From an uncultured Candidatus Saccharibacteria bacterium (GTDB lineage: Bacteria > Patescibacteriota > Saccharimonadia > Saccharimonadales > Saccharimonadaceae), in contig CALEGA010000005.1 of the NCBI GenBank assembly GCA_937876715.1, positions 1 to 16,359 on the forward strand: a stretch of 16,359 nucleotides of DNA. Reading direction: 5' to 3'. Position numbers and translations under genes: made by a program. The notes under the pieces were generated by a model that saw nothing but the letters and a program-made list of their open reading frames with translations, was not told the origin of the DNA and ran no database searches. Positions 1-5,537 of this stretch are shown here, in pieces (the first letter of the stretch is position 1; the number at the start of each line of letters is the position of its first letter).

Positions 1-369
1 CACACTCCGCTCAAAGACCGCCTCCTCGACATCTACGACTCGCTCCACGAAATCATCAAAGAAGACCAGCCCGATTGCATCTCGATCGAAAAACTTTTCT
101 TTATGCAAAACATCACCACCGGCATTTCCGTCGCCGAAGCTCGTGGCGTCGTTATGCTCGTCGCAGCACAGAGCAAACTGCCAATTTTCGAATATTCCCC
201 GAACGAAATCAAAAAAGCAATGACCGGCTATGGTCACGCCGACAAAAAACAAATGCAAGAAATGGTGCGCGTCTATCTCAAAATGGACGAAGTGATTAAG
301 CCCGACGACGCCGCCGACGCTGTCGCCGCCGCCATCGTGCATAGTATGTTCGCTAAACAAGGAGTATAA
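1..369 (+). CDS. ruvC: RuvC Holliday-junction endonuclease (3' part, start outside window)
   Basis: RuvC cuts Holliday junctions symmetrically as a dimer together with RuvAB. The frame is open from base 1 and the first 122 codons visible here are the C-terminal two thirds of a family that is usually about 165-175 aa. The N-terminal strand with the first catalytic Asp is therefore outside the window. Visible motifs are the ISIEKLFF segment with the catalytic Glu at bases 88-90, the conserved YSPNEIKKAMTGYG segment followed by K-Q-M-Q, and the C-terminal D-A-A-D-A motif giving the last two metal-binding Asp residues at bases 307-309 and 316-318. The three expected acidic residues in this part are all present, so the enzyme looks active. 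It is followed after 7 nt by ruvA, the usual partner. Its TAA stop lies inside the probable -10 box of ruvA. Confidence 0.95.
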   Translation, partial: HTPLKDRLLDIYDSLHEIIKEDQPDCISIEKLFFMQNITTGISVAEARGVVMLVAAQSKLPIFEYSPNEIKKAMTGYGHADKKQMQEMVRVYLKMDEVIKPDDAADAVAAAIVHSMFAKQGV

Positions 370-370
370 T
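365..370 (+). promoter_or_regulatory. -10 box for leaderless ruvA transcript
   Basis: TATAAT is followed by exactly 6 nt and then the ruvA ATG at 377, so transcription would begin at or next to the start codon. The hexamer contains the ruvC stop codon. The GGAG at 361-364 sits 12 nt from the ATG, too far for a good Shine-Dalgarno. No convincing -35 or TGn extension is seen. Confidence 0.55.
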
Positions 371-376
371 ATCAAT

Positions 377-952
377 ATGATAAGTCATATTAAAGGCGTT
401 TTAGAAGAAAAATTTAACAGCAGCGTCATTATCGACGTCCACGGCGTCGGTTACGAAATCAGCGTCACCAGCCTTGACTACGACAACTTAAAACTGACCG
501 ACCACGTCAAACTCTACACCTACCACAAAATCTCGGAAAACGACGAAGCGCTCTATGGCTTCACCAGCCTCGCCGCCAAAAAACTTTTCGAACTCTTAAT
601 CTCCGTCAACGGCGTCGGTCCGAAAGCCGCGATGTCGATTCTCTCCCTCGCTTCGCCCGAAGAAGTTAGAAACGCCATCGCCAACGCCGACTCCGCTTTC
701 GTCGCCAAAGCTGCCGGCGTCGGCAAAAAATCCGCCGAGCGTGTTATTGTTGACCTCTCCGACAAGGTCGGTCTCCCCACTCACTACGGCTCCACCACCG
801 TCAAGTTCAAAAACGAAAAGCCCAAGAACGACGAAGCGCTCGACGCTCTCATTGCTCTCGGCTTCCCGCTCAAAGAAGCTACCGCCGCCCTTGAGAACGT
901 TGACCCGAACCTCCCCGTTGACCAAAGAATACGTCTTGCGCTCAAGAAGTAA
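377..952 (+). CDS. ruvA: RuvA Holliday-junction binding protein
   Basis: RuvA is the DNA-binding subunit of the RuvAB branch-migration complex. It holds the four-way junction open and loads the RuvB helicase. The 191-aa length is normal for the family. The N-terminal OB-fold is about residues 1-62 (start MISHIKGVLEEK, then a VHGVGYE turn). Two helix-hairpin-helix motifs follow around residues 71-130, with the signatures NGVGPKAAM and AGVGKKSAERVI. The RuvB-contacting domain III is at about 150-191 (DEALDALIALGF). Nothing is missing. It lies 7 nt downstream of ruvC, as in many bacteria, but appears to have its own -10 box at the right distance for a leaderless message. ruvB is not in the window. 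Confidence 0.97.
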   Translation: MISHIKGVLEEKFNSSVIIDVHGVGYEISVTSLDYDNLKLTDHVKLYTYHKISENDEALYGFTSLAAKKLFELLISVNGVGPKAAMSILSLASPEEVRNAIANADSAFVAKAAGVGKKSAERVIVDLSDKVGLPTHYGSTTVKFKNEKPKNDEALDALIALGFPLKEATAALENVDPNLPVDQRIRLALKK

Positions 953-964
953 ATATGATACAAT
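936..964 (+). promoter_or_regulatory. rplS promoter with extended -10 (leadered transcript)
   Basis: An extended -10, TGATACAAT at 956-964, lies 17 bp after a weak -35 TTGCGC at 936-941, which is inside the end of ruvA. Expected transcription start is near 971, giving a leader of about 26 nt. A weak ribosome-binding site AAAGG (982-986) lies 10 nt before the ATG. rplS is the only plus-strand gene here whose -10 is not next to its start codon. Confidence 0.5.
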
Positions 965-996
965 ACACGTAATTGTCTAATAAAGGTTAATATAAA

Positions 997-1458
997 ATGA
1001 GTTTTTCTATCTTACAAAAAATCGGTGACGCGCAAAAGAAGTCCGCTGTTGTTGATGTTCGTTCCGGCGACACCGTCAAAGTTACCCAAAAAATTAAAGA
1101 AGGCGAAAAGTTCCGCTCTCAGGTTTTCGAAGGCGTCGTCGTTCGTGTCGATCGTAAAGAATCCCACACTGCTCGCATCGTCGTCCGCAAAATTGCCTCT
1201 GGCGTTGGCGTGGAAAAATCTTTCTTGATTCACTCTCCGCTCGTTGAGAAAATCGAAGTTACCCGCCGCGCAAAGGTTCGCCGCAACAATTTGAGCTATC
1301 TCCGCGAACGCAGCGGTAAGTCCGCTCGTCTCTCTGGCAAGGATTTCGACCGTGCCGCCGTCAACACTTTGGCGGAAGAAAAAGCCGAAGAACCTGCCGA
1401 AGCTCCCGCTGAAAAAGCTGAAGAAGCCGAAGAAGCAAAAGCAGAAACCAAAGAATAA
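997..1458 (+). CDS. rplS: 50S ribosomal protein L19 with acidic C-terminal extension
   Basis: L19 is a large-subunit ribosomal protein at the interface with the 30S subunit. Residues 1-113 match the family closely. Visible features are the start MSFSILQKI, the V-R-S-G-D-T-V-K-V strand, F-R-S-Q-V-F-E-G-V-V-V, the F-L-I-H-S-P segment and the basic RRAKVRRNNLSYLRERSGK region. L19 usually stops at about 115 residues. Here a further 40 residues made almost only of Glu, Ala, Lys and Pro follow (from about residue 115), probably a disordered acidic tail. The gene is followed by an intrinsic terminator and is transcribed on its own. The start is chosen because it opens the conserved L19 N-terminus and has an AAAGG upstream. 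Confidence 0.96.
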   Translation: MSFSILQKIGDAQKKSAVVDVRSGDTVKVTQKIKEGEKFRSQVFEGVVVRVDRKESHTARIVVRKIASGVGVEKSFLIHSPLVEKIEVTRRAKVRRNNLSYLRERSGKSARLSGKDFDRAAVNTLAEEKAEEPAEAPAEKAEEAEEAKAETKE

Positions 1459-1479
1459 TCTTTTAAGAAAAACTCATTT

Positions 1480-1515
1480 CGCCCGAAGAAATAAAACTCC
1501 TCGGGCGATTTTCTT
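1480..1515 (+). terminator. Intrinsic terminator after rplS
   Basis: Stem CGCCCGA (1480-1486) pairs with TCGGGCG (1501-1507) around a 14-nt A-rich loop and is followed by ATTTTCTT. It lies 22 nt after the rplS stop and before the next gene's promoter, as expected of a rho-independent terminator. The loop is longer than usual. Confidence 0.7.
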
Positions 1516-1542
1516 GTCAGAAATAACAGAAAATAATATAAT
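1514..1542 (+). promoter_or_regulatory. Sigma70-type promoter for leaderless serine hydrolase gene
   Basis: -35 TTGTCA (1514-1519, five of six consensus bases), 17-bp spacer, -10 TATAAT (1537-1542), then 6 nt (AAGCTT) and the ATG at 1549. This is the most complete promoter in the window and it fixes the start codon. Transcription should begin on or beside the A of the ATG. No Shine-Dalgarno is present. Confidence 0.75.
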
Positions 1543-1548
1543 AAGCTT

Positions 1549-2874
1549 ATGCACATTGGAGGTCAAGCAGAAATCAAGGATTCTGGCAAGCTCCCGCGCC
1601 ACAGAGCGCACACGGCAAAAAGCCACCGCCTGCAATTCATTTTGGTTCTTCTTTTTGTCGCTTTCCTCGGCGGCACTGCTTATGCCGGTTACGAAGCCTA
1701 CCGCACCTCTTATATCGAACTCAAGTTAATCGGCAACAAAGTTTTTGACTTTTCCGAAACCGACGGCACGTTCGAGGAACCAGGTTACATCGCCCGCTAC
1801 TGCATTTTCTCCCGTTGCCACGACTTAACCGAACAAGTCATTGTTGAAAGCCCACACACGGAAGAAATCAAAAATCACACCATCGGCGATTACAAAGTTT
1901 CTTACACGCTCGACTATCTCGGCGAAACCCATACCGACTCGCGCGAAATCATCATCCGCGACATCACTCCGCCCGAACTTGAACTAAACGGCGAAGCGAA
2001 CATCGGTCTTTACGTCGGTCAACCATTCATCGACCCAGGCGCCTCCGCCAGCGACCTCCACGACGGCGACCTGTCCGCCAACATCACGGTCGAGGGCGAA
2101 GTCAACACTTCCCGCCTCGGCGTCTATACTTTAGTTTATAAAGTCAAGGACGCCGCCGGCAACGCAACAGAAAAATCGCGCCGCGTTTTCGTCTATAATT
2201 ATTCCGCTTTCACCAGCGAGCCGCTTGCCACTTTCGACGAATTGCGCGATTATTGCCTGCGCAACGGCTGGAACTTAAGCTTCGGCTTTCGCAATTTCGA
2301 AAAAGACTACACCTACACTTATGACGCCGACCGCGTTTACTACGGCGCCTCACTCGCCAAAACTCTCGATGCCATTTACATTTATGACCGCTTCGGCGGT
2401 CCGCGCAACTGGAATGAACGTTATCTTTTGGAAAACGCCGTTTCCTACAGCAACAACTCCGCTCACGTCTCACTCGCTCGTAGCCTTGGCATCAACAATC
2501 TCAAAAACTACGCCCTAGAAATCGGGATGCAATATCATCTCTCCGACGGCGTCTCCACTTTTAGCGACACCACGGTTAACGACCAGCTCGCAGAATGGAG
2601 TAAACTTTGGGAACTCGCCGGCACGCTCAGCAACGGCTACGAGCTAATGAATTATTTCTTCAACGGCGTTTACCCGACCATGGACTTCTACGGTCACCCC
2701 CGCATCGCCTATAAGGCAGGTTTCCACGGCGGCACTCATCACGAATCCGCCATCATCTACGCCGACAGCCCGTACTTCCTCACGGTTCTGTCAATGCACG
2801 GCTACTGGGCTAATCGCGAGGAAATTATGCGCGACATTTCCGAACGAGTTTACCTCATTAACCAGACTTTGTAG
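1549..2874 (+). CDS. Membrane-anchored Ig-like (DUF5011) and beta-lactamase-fold serine hydrolase protein
   Basis: This is an extracytoplasmic protein of 441 aa. A basic N-terminus is followed by one hydrophobic segment (about 28-50), either a signal anchor or an uncleaved signal peptide. Residues about 55-137 and 138-216 look like two bacterial Ig-like DUF5011 domains. The second is clear (DITPPELELNG, Y-V-G-Q-P-F-I-D-P-G-A, DGDLSANI, LVYKVKDAAGNA). Residues about 225-441 carry the three active-site motifs of the penicillin-binding/class A beta-lactamase fold in order: S268-L-A-K271 (SxxK), S301-N-N303 (SxN) and K389-A-G391 (KTG-like). The hydrolase may therefore act on peptidoglycan peptides or beta-lactams. 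Only 33 residues separate the first two motifs, against about 60 in classical class A enzymes, so the helical subdomain is shortened. C85 and C90 may pair. The substrate is not known. It has its own promoter and its stop is 15 bp from the next start. Confidence 0.82.
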   Translation: MHIGGQAEIKDSGKLPRHRAHTAKSHRLQFILVLLFVAFLGGTAYAGYEAYRTSYIELKLIGNKVFDFSETDGTFEEPGYIARYCIFSRCHDLTEQVIVESPHTEEIKNHTIGDYKVSYTLDYLGETHTDSREIIIRDITPPELELNGEANIGLYVGQPFIDPGASASDLHDGDLSANITVEGEVNTSRLGVYTLVYKVKDAAGNATEKSRRVFVYNYSAFTSEPLATFDELRDYCLRNGWNLSFGFRNFEKDYTYTYDADRVYYGASLAKTLDAIYIYDRFGGPRNWNERYLLENAVSYSNNSAHVSLARSLGINNLKNYALEIGMQYHLSDGVSTFSDTTVNDQLAEWSKLWELAGTLSNGYELMNYFFNGVYPTMDFYGHPRIAYKAGFHGGTHHESAIIYADSPYFLTVLSMHGYWANREEIMRDISERVYLINQTL

Positions 2875-2877
2875 TAA

Positions 2878-2887
2878 TATATATAAT
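2878..2887 (+). promoter_or_regulatory. Probable -10 region for the RNase HII-YraN gene
   Basis: The AT-only stretch between the two genes contains TATATA (2878-2883, 6 nt before the ATG at 2890) overlapping TATAAT (2882-2887, 2 nt before it). The first has the spacing seen at the other leaderless genes; the second is the better hexamer. No Shine-Dalgarno is present. Confidence 0.45.
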
Positions 2888-2889
2888 AT

Positions 2890-3837
2890 ATGTCTATTTT
2901 GGGAATCGACGAAGTTGGTCGCGGACCGTGGGCAGGTCCGCTCGTCATTGGCGCGGTCATTTTACCGAAAGATAACAACGGCAACTATCCCAGCTGGGTC
3001 GCCGAACTCACCGATTCGAAAAAACTAACCAAGAAAAAACGCGAAGAACTCTCCGCCATTATTTTGAACGAAGCTCCTGCCACCGGACTCGGCTGGGTCT
3101 CAGCGTCAGAAATCGACCAGCTCGGTCTTTCCGAAAGTCTCAAGCTCGCCACTCGCCGTGCCGTCGAAGAAATCAGAAAAACTAAAACACCTTTCACGGA
3201 AGTCGTAATCGACGGCACTGTCAACTTCCTCAAAGGCACCTCGTTAGAAAACTACGTCACCGTCCTCAAAAAAGCCGATTTTCTCATCAAAGAAGTCTCC
3301 GCCGCCTCCATCATCGCCAAAGTCGCGCGTGATAATTATATGGTGCAGCTCGCCGAAAAATACCCCAACTATGGTTTCGAAAAACACGTCGGCTACGGCA
3401 CCGCGGCGCATAAAGCCGCTTTGGCAAAATACGGCGCTTGCCCTGAGCATCGGACTTCGTTCAAGCCGATCAAAAATCCTGACAAAATCACTACTAAAGA
3501 AATCGGCAACAAAGCCGAAAACATTGTCGCGCAAGAACTGCAAAAACGCGGTCACCGAATCGTCGCCCGCAACCACAAAACCAAGTTTTACGAAATCGAC
3601 ATCGTTTCGACTAAAAATGACAAAATCTATTTCACGGAAGTTAAATACAGAAAAAGTCAAACTCGTGGCACCTCTCTCGATATGATTACAAAAAGGAAAC
3701 TCCAGCAAATGACTTTCGCTGCCGAAGCTTTCCTCAAATACTACCAAGACTTAAAAGAAACCTACTCGCCTCTCCTCGCCGCCGGTCTCGTTTCGGGCGA
3801 CGACTTCGCATTCGACGATTGGTTCGTCATTAAATAA
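2890..3837 (+). CDS. rnhB: Ribonuclease HII fused to a YraN (UPF0102) nuclease-fold domain
   Basis: Residues 1-195 are RNase HII, which removes ribonucleotides and RNA primers from RNA/DNA hybrids. The DEVGRG motif gives D7 and E8, V-I-D108-G gives the third acidic residue, D130 precedes the VSAASIIAKVARD block, and the NYGFEKHVGYGT and EHRTSF segments are typical. After a short linker, residues about 205-285 are a YraN/UPF0102 domain: G-N-K-A-E210, a RNHK segment, E235-I-D237 and E250-V-K252. The last two form the E-I-D...E-V-K core of the restriction-endonuclease-like fold. A tail of about 30 residues ends in FDDWFVIK. In many genomes rnhB and yraN are separate neighbours close to rplS; here they are one frame with no internal stop. 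All catalytic residues are present in both halves. The gene is followed by a strong terminator. Confidence 0.93.
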   Translation: MSILGIDEVGRGPWAGPLVIGAVILPKDNNGNYPSWVAELTDSKKLTKKKREELSAIILNEAPATGLGWVSASEIDQLGLSESLKLATRRAVEEIRKTKTPFTEVVIDGTVNFLKGTSLENYVTVLKKADFLIKEVSAASIIAKVARDNYMVQLAEKYPNYGFEKHVGYGTAAHKAALAKYGACPEHRTSFKPIKNPDKITTKEIGNKAENIVAQELQKRGHRIVARNHKTKFYEIDIVSTKNDKIYFTEVKYRKSQTRGTSLDMITKRKLQQMTFAAEAFLKYYQDLKETYSPLLAAGLVSGDDFAFDDWFVIK

Positions 3838-3845
3838 AATAGAAA

Positions 3846-3874
3846 ATCCCCCTGAAACAGGGGGATACTTTTTT
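3846..3874 (+). terminator. Bidirectional intrinsic terminator between convergent genes
   Basis: A perfect 9-bp stem, ATCCCCCTG (3846-3854) with CAGGGGGAT (3858-3866), closes a 3-nt AAA loop. On the plus strand it is followed by ACTTTTTT. On the minus strand the same stem is followed by TTTCTATTTTATTT, so it can end both the RNase HII-YraN message and the phoH message. Confidence 0.9.
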
Positions 3875-3890
3875 CTCCGAAAAAAGTATC
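3864..3890. repeat. Second perfect inverted repeat overlapping the terminator
   Basis: GATACTTTTTT (3864-3874) and AAAAAAGTATC (3880-3890) form an 11-bp perfect stem around a CTCCG loop. Its left arm uses the U-tract and the last three bases of the G-rich terminator stem, so the two hairpins compete for bases 3864-3866. Confidence 0.75.
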
Positions 3891-3930
3891 ATTAAACTTT
3901 ATTCGGAAAACGTGTTGGTTAGAAAAGAAC

Positions 3931-5412
3931 TCACAAATACTTCGCTGCAATCTGCGCCGCCAGCGACCGCGTCACTTCATCAACCGTAAAGGATACGACG
4001 ACCACGTTCGGATGATTGGCAAGCTTCGCCGCGGCGTGCACCAGACCGTTATTGTCCGGCGTCAAATGCCGATTTGTCACCTGCGTCGGGTCTCCCGCGA
4101 CGACAACTTTGGAATTGTCGCCCGTTCGTCCGACCAGCTGCTTGATTTGATAACGTTCCGTGTCTTGCGCCTCGTCGATAAAATAAATCGTATTCGGCAG
4201 AGTTCGTCCACCCATTCGCACGATAGAATCGAAACCGATTCGACCGTCTTTAATATAGTCTTCGAACTCTTTCTTCGCCTTGCCATAGTCGCCTAACCGC
4301 TCGCCGTCAGCGTAATGATGCCGCATAATTTCAATCATATTGTCTTCATACGACATCGCATTCGCGCGCGCTTTCGCAGTTGCGTCGCCAGGCAGGAAAC
4401 CCGTGTCGGCACCCAGCGCCGGATCGTGCGGTACGATAAAGATTTTATCGTACGGCGTTTCGGCGTTAACCAAACCTTGATAATAGCTAAACGCCGAGGA
4501 GAGATAAGTCTTACCCGTTCCGAGCGCACCCAGCGCGATAATAATCGGCGCTTCGTCGCAAGGCAACATCATTGCCTCGACCATCATCGCCTGTCCGGCG
4601 GTTCTCGGAATTACCTTTTTCGGCCCGCTCGCGCTAATTTCTTGGAAGCGCAGTGGCACTATGGCATTCTGCCCGGGGTCCATTCGTCCGATGTTAGTGG
4701 CGAACTTTCGCGGATTATTCAGCGGGTGATAATCGCCATAGAACTCCACAAATTCCTGCGGTTTCAAGGCGGGTTCATAGGGAAAAACTTCCGCAAATTC
4801 TCTCGCTGTCATTCGATGGTTCGAACACCAAAGGCTGGAAGCTTCAATCGGCAACTTCAGCCGCCGCCGACCAGTGTAGAGTTCGTGAGAAATGAACGCT
4901 ACATCAATTTTTCGTAGCAGAGCCTTACTAGAAAGAAATGCATCGCCGGTTAGCACCGCCAAAGATTTTTCATTCAAAGGTTTGTGATTAGCGGGCAAAT
5001 TGATTTCGCGGGCACCATCGCCTGTCAAAAGATATTCTGCGGTCTTGATTGCTTGCTGTGTGGCACTGTTTGGGTCGAACCGCCGGTCGTTGGGGTCATA
5101 GCGATAGCTGACGACTTGCGCTTCCATCCCGTTCGGGAAGCGAGCGCAGCCGTCGTCGCTCCTGCTCGACAGGGAAATAATCTGGTTAATGTTGGAAATC
5201 AACACTGAAGACTTTCTTCCGCGCGCAGTATAGTCATATTCCTTGCCAAAATCTTTCAGACGGTCGAGATAGAACTCTGGAATCAGCAGGCGCTTGCACT
5301 TTGCTTCACGTTCCTCGTCGGGTTTAAACTCAATCAAGTCAGGGTCGCTAATCAACACGTCAAGCCCAGGCACCAAGTATTCGTGGTAGTCCTTCGGTTG
5401 TGTTTTAGCCAC
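3931..5412 (-). CDS. PIN-PhoH family ATPase
   Basis: Two-domain protein of 493 aa, related to PhoH2/YlaK-type proteins in which a PIN RNase-like domain precedes a PhoH ATPase; family members are linked to RNA unwinding and cleavage. The PhoH domain spans about residues 260-493. It has Walker A G295-ALGTGK-T302, Walker B Y-F-I-D413-E414-A-Q-D, and the conserved G-R-T-G-D-N-S-K-V-V-V-A-G-D-P-T-Q segment at 428-444. The N-terminal part (about 12-180) resembles a PIN domain: a VPGLDVLISDPD strand, LLIPEFYLDRL, and VLTGDAFLSSKA near residue 157. The usual D-T-N at the first strand reads G-L-D, so one catalytic Asp seems lost. The start is GTG at 5412, chosen for the strong Shine-Dalgarno just upstream. 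The stop is TGA. It converges on the RNase HII-YraN gene across a shared terminator. Confidence 0.9.
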   Translation of the reverse strand: MAKTQPKDYHEYLVPGLDVLISDPDLIEFKPDEEREAKCKRLLIPEFYLDRLKDFGKEYDYTARGRKSSVLISNINQIISLSSRSDDGCARFPNGMEAQVVSYRYDPNDRRFDPNSATQQAIKTAEYLLTGDGAREINLPANHKPLNEKSLAVLTGDAFLSSKALLRKIDVAFISHELYTGRRRLKLPIEASSLWCSNHRMTAREFAEVFPYEPALKPQEFVEFYGDYHPLNNPRKFATNIGRMDPGQNAIVPLRFQEISASGPKKVIPRTAGQAMMVEAMMLPCDEAPIIIALGALGTGKTYLSSAFSYYQGLVNAETPYDKIFIVPHDPALGADTGFLPGDATAKARANAMSYEDNMIEIMRHHYADGERLGDYGKAKKEFEDYIKDGRIGFDSIVRMGGRTLPNTIYFIDEAQDTERYQIKQLVGRTGDNSKVVVAGDPTQVTNRHLTPDNNGLVHAAAKLANHPNVVVVSFTVDEVTRSLAAQIAAKYL

Positions 5413-5416
5413 GAGA

Positions 5417-5426
5417 CTCCCTCCCT
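5417..5426 (-). promoter_or_regulatory. Strong Shine-Dalgarno of phoH
   Basis: Read on the minus strand, AGGGAGGGAG ends 4 nt before the GTG start, with a second AGGGAGG register 6-8 nt away. This supports the GTG at 5412. It contrasts with the plus-strand genes, nearly all of which lack a ribosome-binding site. Confidence 0.75.
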
Positions 5427-5485
5427 TTCTTTTCTAACTTGGAAAATTACCAGACGTACGCCAGAGGCGCAGAGGTCTTAAAAAC

Positions 5486-5494
5486 ATTTTATCA
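5486..5494 (-). promoter_or_regulatory. Extended -10 promoter of phoH
   Basis: Minus-strand TGATAAAAT is an extended -10. Expected start of transcription is near 5479, giving a leader of about 67 nt. The 5' end of the leader (5452-5478) can fold: AGAC/GTCT outer arms and a CGCC-AGA-GGCG inner hairpin. No good -35 is seen. Confidence 0.45.
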
Positions 5495-5523
5495 AAACCC
5501 TAGATTTTTAAAAGCAATAGCGC

Positions 5524-5531
5524 TATAATAT
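5524..5531 (+). promoter_or_regulatory. -10 region for the surface adhesin gene
   Basis: TATAAT (5524-5529) lies 8 nt before the ATG at 5538; the overlapping TAATAT (5526-5531) lies exactly 6 nt before it. Either gives an essentially leaderless message. The palindrome TAGCGCTA at 5518-5525 overlaps the -10 and could be an operator. The region is divergent from the phoH promoter, with about 30 bp between the two -10 boxes. Confidence 0.5.
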
Positions 5532-5537
5532 ATACAT

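Noticed and set aside
361..364. GGAG as ribosome-binding site for ruvA
   Set aside because: It is 12 nt from the ATG, too far to be effective, and the -10 geometry gives a better explanation.
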